Assembly (NCBI GenBank): GCA_019421365.1
Contig: JAHZFJ010000023.1
Span: 1-64,000, forward strand
From: Lachnospiraceae bacterium
GTDB lineage: Bacteria > Bacillota > Clostridia > Lachnospirales > Lachnospiraceae
DNA: 64,000 nt
Direction: 5' to 3'
The notes beneath the pieces are model-generated. The model worked only from the letters and a program-made list of their open reading frames with translations. It had not been told where the DNA came from and made no database searches. Below, in pieces: positions 61,843 through 64,000 of this stretch. A program made the translations under genes and the position numbers. Each line of letters starts with the position of its first letter. The stretch's first letter is position 1.

Positions 61843-62620
61843 ATGTTTGTTATTGATAAAGAGAACAATAAGATTGATAAAATAATAAGTAAAACATTTC
61901 ATGAGTTGGGTTTTAAGGAGAGAGAACATTTACAAGTACGAACTTGATCAAAGAATGATTTTGGTTGCAGGTCACTTTAGAAAAGAAGTAACATCTACAG
62001 TTATGTGGATGTTAAATCATGGGATTTCAGTGCAGTGCTTTAAAGTTACACCTTATCAACATGGTAATGAATTATTGCTAGATATAGAGCAAATAATACC
62101 AGTAAAGGAAGCAGCAGATTATTTAATCAAGATGGCAGATAAAGCGAAAGAATCACAAGCTATAAAAGAAAGTAGTAAAGGGATTGAAGAGTTAAGACGA
62201 AAATACTGGGCTGAGTTACTGGAAAAATTCAATAGTATTTCTAAGCAGTTTCAGAATGTAAATCCATCTACTGACCATTGGCTATCAAGTGGTTCGGGAG
62301 TGTCAGGAATACCATTCTCTTTCGTTGTTACAAAGACATATGTAAGTGTAGAAGTATTAATTAACCATGGTGATAAAGAAATTAATGAGGTTATATTCGA
62401 CTTATTGTACAATAACAGAGATAAGATAGAACAGGAATTTGGTTCTGAATTGTATTGGCAAAGACTTGATAAAAAAAAATCGTGCAGAATATCATATCGA
62501 TTAGAGGATGTAAATATAACAAATTATGATGATTGGGACAAGATAAAAGAATTTCAATGTAATGCAATGGTTCATTTAGATAAAGCATTGCGAAGCGAGA
62601 TTTGCAAGGCAGTAAAATAA
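61843..62620 (+). pseudogene. DUF4268-type nuclease gene with internal deletion
   Basis: GGAGGGG and ATG at 61843 open MFVIDKENNKIDKIISKTFH then ELGFKEREHLQV, the N-terminus of a family of about 340-residue endonuclease-like proteins, and stop at TGA after 35 codons. The other frame resumes ELDQRMILVAGHFRKEVTST and runs through CFKVTPYQHGNELLLDIEQI and the DUF4268 C-terminal domain to 62620. The region between, which in the family contains the PD-(D/E)xK nuclease core, is missing. The 239-codon frame from ATG 61901 is thus only a truncated remnant and probably not functional. Confidence 0.7.
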
Positions 62621-62633
62621 TGAAAAGGGGGAT

Positions 62634-62828
62634 ATGCCTTTAGGATATACAATAGTACAATTAGAGGGGGATATAGAAAATCTCCATGAAAGAGGTGTTG
62701 TTATTTAAACTGCCTAAAAAAGAAGTTTTATTCGTATACATTATATTAATGCAATACATATGGAGGAAAAAACTGTGTGGGTACTGTACAATAATATATT
62801 ATATTGGAGTAAAACAGTTCCTTTATAG
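62634..62828 (+). pseudogene. Decayed small gene before the HNH nuclease
   Basis: With AAAAGGGG and ATG at 62634 the frame reads MPLGYTIVQLEGDIENLHER then GVVI and stops (TAA at 62706 and 62715). Later in the same frame comes MEEKTVWVLYNNILYWSKTV and a TAG at 62826. Coding-like pieces between in-frame stops suggest a small gene that has broken down. An alternative frame at 62686 (60 codons) has no ribosome-binding site. I recognise no family. Confidence 0.4.
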
Positions 62829-62883
62829 AAAACAGGGGAACTATATGGCATTATATCACATTTATTAAAAAGGAGCACACAAA

Positions 62884-63990
62884 ATGCAATTACCATACTC
62901 AGATAAACTAGACATATCATTCTTATCCAAATTATTCGATAAAAAGAGTGAGTGCTATAAATTATTTTGGTTTGAGGCTATCATGATTAAGGTGGTTTCT
63001 GGAAAAGAAGTAGTAACATTTGATGAACTGATTAATGAAATGGTTGCCAGTGCTTGGTATATGGTAGCAGAATATCGATTGAATTTAGGGCCGAGAGACA
63101 CCTTGGAAGCGTTAGTTCATTATGTTTATGGAATCAGTAGTTTGAAAAGTTGTGAGAGAAAAGAAAATATTATATTATATCTTGAAAATTGCCAAGATAA
63201 AGTTGTAGCCGAAAAGAAACGTACGCTAACAAAAAATGTGCCATATCGATTACAAGCACCTTTTATGGATGACATTAGAGGAAAGAATGAATGGGATGTT
63301 TCGGAGAAAAAGCTTGCAGATAAGATAAATAAAGAAAAAAGGTTAATATACTACTTTACATTAATTTCTGGATTACAAAGTAAAATACATGTTCAAAAAG
63401 AATGGTGTCAGTATATTAGTGAGAATCAGCAAATATTAAGAGGTTGGATAGAGTATAACAAGATAATGTATTTGCAAAAACGTAATCCTAGTGTACCAGG
63501 AATTGCATTCAAACTATATTCGAATCAGGAAAGAGATCTAATAAGAGTTAAAAAATACTGGAAAGCTGTACTTGAGATTTCACCAATGAAAGAGATTTAT
63601 TATGGAGAGGAAATCCAGGGGAATAGTATTTCAATCGATCATTTTGTTCCGCGGTCTTATGTTGCACATGATGAACTGTGGAACTTATGTCCAACAACAA
63701 GAAGTATTAATAGTAAGAAGAGTAATAACTTACCTGATTGGAATAAATATTTTCCGCTTTTATGTGAGATAGAGTATAACGCTTACCAGTTAGTATGGCA
63801 ATATGATAAACTACATCAAATCTTTGATAAATGTCTTGATAGTAATGTAAACAATGAGGAGGTTAGAAAGCGATTATATATGGCTGGACTCGAGAAAGAT
63901 GTGTTTTATAGTAATCTTGAAGAAATTATATTACCGGTATATAGCGCTGCTGAAAAGATGGGATTTCGGAAAATCGAATTAGCAGATTAA
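62884..63990 (+). CDS. HNH endonuclease domain protein
   Basis: A 368-residue protein. The long helical front (LPYSDKLDISFLSKLFDKKS, LTKNVPYRLQAPFMDDIRGK) is followed by an HNH nuclease core at about residues 245-285: SISIDHFVPRSYVAHDELWN then LCPTTRSINSKKSNNLPDW, giving the DHFVPRS His and the Asn/His positions. It resembles HNH proteins common in Lachnospiraceae next to restriction or helicase genes. AAAAAGGAG precedes the ATG. With the SNF2 helicase and the broken nuclease upstream, a defence role is possible but not shown. Confidence 0.82.
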   Translation: MQLPYSDKLDISFLSKLFDKKSECYKLFWFEAIMIKVVSGKEVVTFDELINEMVASAWYMVAEYRLNLGPRDTLEALVHYVYGISSLKSCERKENIILYLENCQDKVVAEKKRTLTKNVPYRLQAPFMDDIRGKNEWDVSEKKLADKINKEKRLIYYFTLISGLQSKIHVQKEWCQYISENQQILRGWIEYNKIMYLQKRNPSVPGIAFKLYSNQERDLIRVKKYWKAVLEISPMKEIYYGEEIQGNSISIDHFVPRSYVAHDELWNLCPTTRSINSKKSNNLPDWNKYFPLLCEIEYNAYQLVWQYDKLHQIFDKCLDSNVNNEEVRKRLYMAGLEKDVFYSNLEEIILPVYSAAEKMGFRKIELAD

Positions 63991-64000
63991 GTACATAATT

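Overview
The window is AT-rich DNA from an anaerobic, spore-forming Firmicute of the Clostridia, probably Lachnospiraceae-like. This is inferred from the spore-coat-like genes, the clostridial nif gene order with separate nifV-omega/nifV-alpha genes and a nifN-B fusion, the strong GGAGG ribosome-binding sites, and families such as DUF4358, DUF4491 and OPT transporters. No rRNA, tRNA, CRISPR array, intact transposase or prophage was seen.

Layout. (1) 1-11.3 kb: two small spore-coat-like genes (minus strand), an OPT transporter, an MFS carrier, a heterodimeric ABC exporter behind a consensus promoter and an early terminator, a kinase-like fragment, a DUF434 protein, a broken lipoprotein gene and a maltose-type acetyltransferase. 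(2) 11.6-27.7 kb: a molybdenum-nitrogenase cluster in the order nifH, nifI1, nifI2, nifD, nifK, a small unknown gene, nifE, nifN-B-X, 2Fe-2S ferredoxin, nifV-omega, nifV-alpha, an AnfO-like gene, a repeat protein with a Cys-rich tail, an unknown gene, a divergent GroEL paralogue and a PqqD-like protein. (3) 27.7-31.8 kb: a LysR regulator divergent from modABC, which would supply molybdate to the nitrogenase. (4) 32-38.2 kb: iron alcohol dehydrogenase, DUF4491 protein, TrkA/TrkH potassium uptake and a MATE exporter. (5) 38.5-48.8 kb: a nucleoside-salvage locus with LacI regulator, ribokinase, BMP lipoprotein, nucleoside ABC transporter, nucleoside hydrolase and a two-part ADP-ribosylglycohydrolase. 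(6) 48.8-64 kb: assorted genes (alpha/beta hydrolase, QueG-like, SGNH hydrolase, lipoprotein, RtcB, SNF2 helicase, Nudix-DUF429 fusion, HNH nuclease) mixed with several broken genes.

How the parts work together. ModABC imports molybdate. NifE, NifN-B-X and the two NifV subunits make the cofactor. NifH and NifDK fix nitrogen, NifI1/NifI2 switch activity off by nitrogen status, and the ferredoxin may deliver electrons. The downstream genes (AnfO-like, Cys-tail protein, 138-aa protein, GroEL paralogue, PqqD-like) look like an accessory or maturation module and are the most novel part. The GroEL paralogue lacks the Asp that GroEL needs for ATP hydrolysis and has no GroES partner here. Two long near-identical leaders, each with a hairpin and its own ribosome-binding site and start codon, precede nifD and the AnfO-like gene.

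Two families of small palindromic, transposase-less repeats are scattered through the window: family A at 3.2 and 38.2 kb, family B at 25.5 and 46.5 kb, plus short remnants. All functions are assigned by reading the translated sequences; no database search was run.
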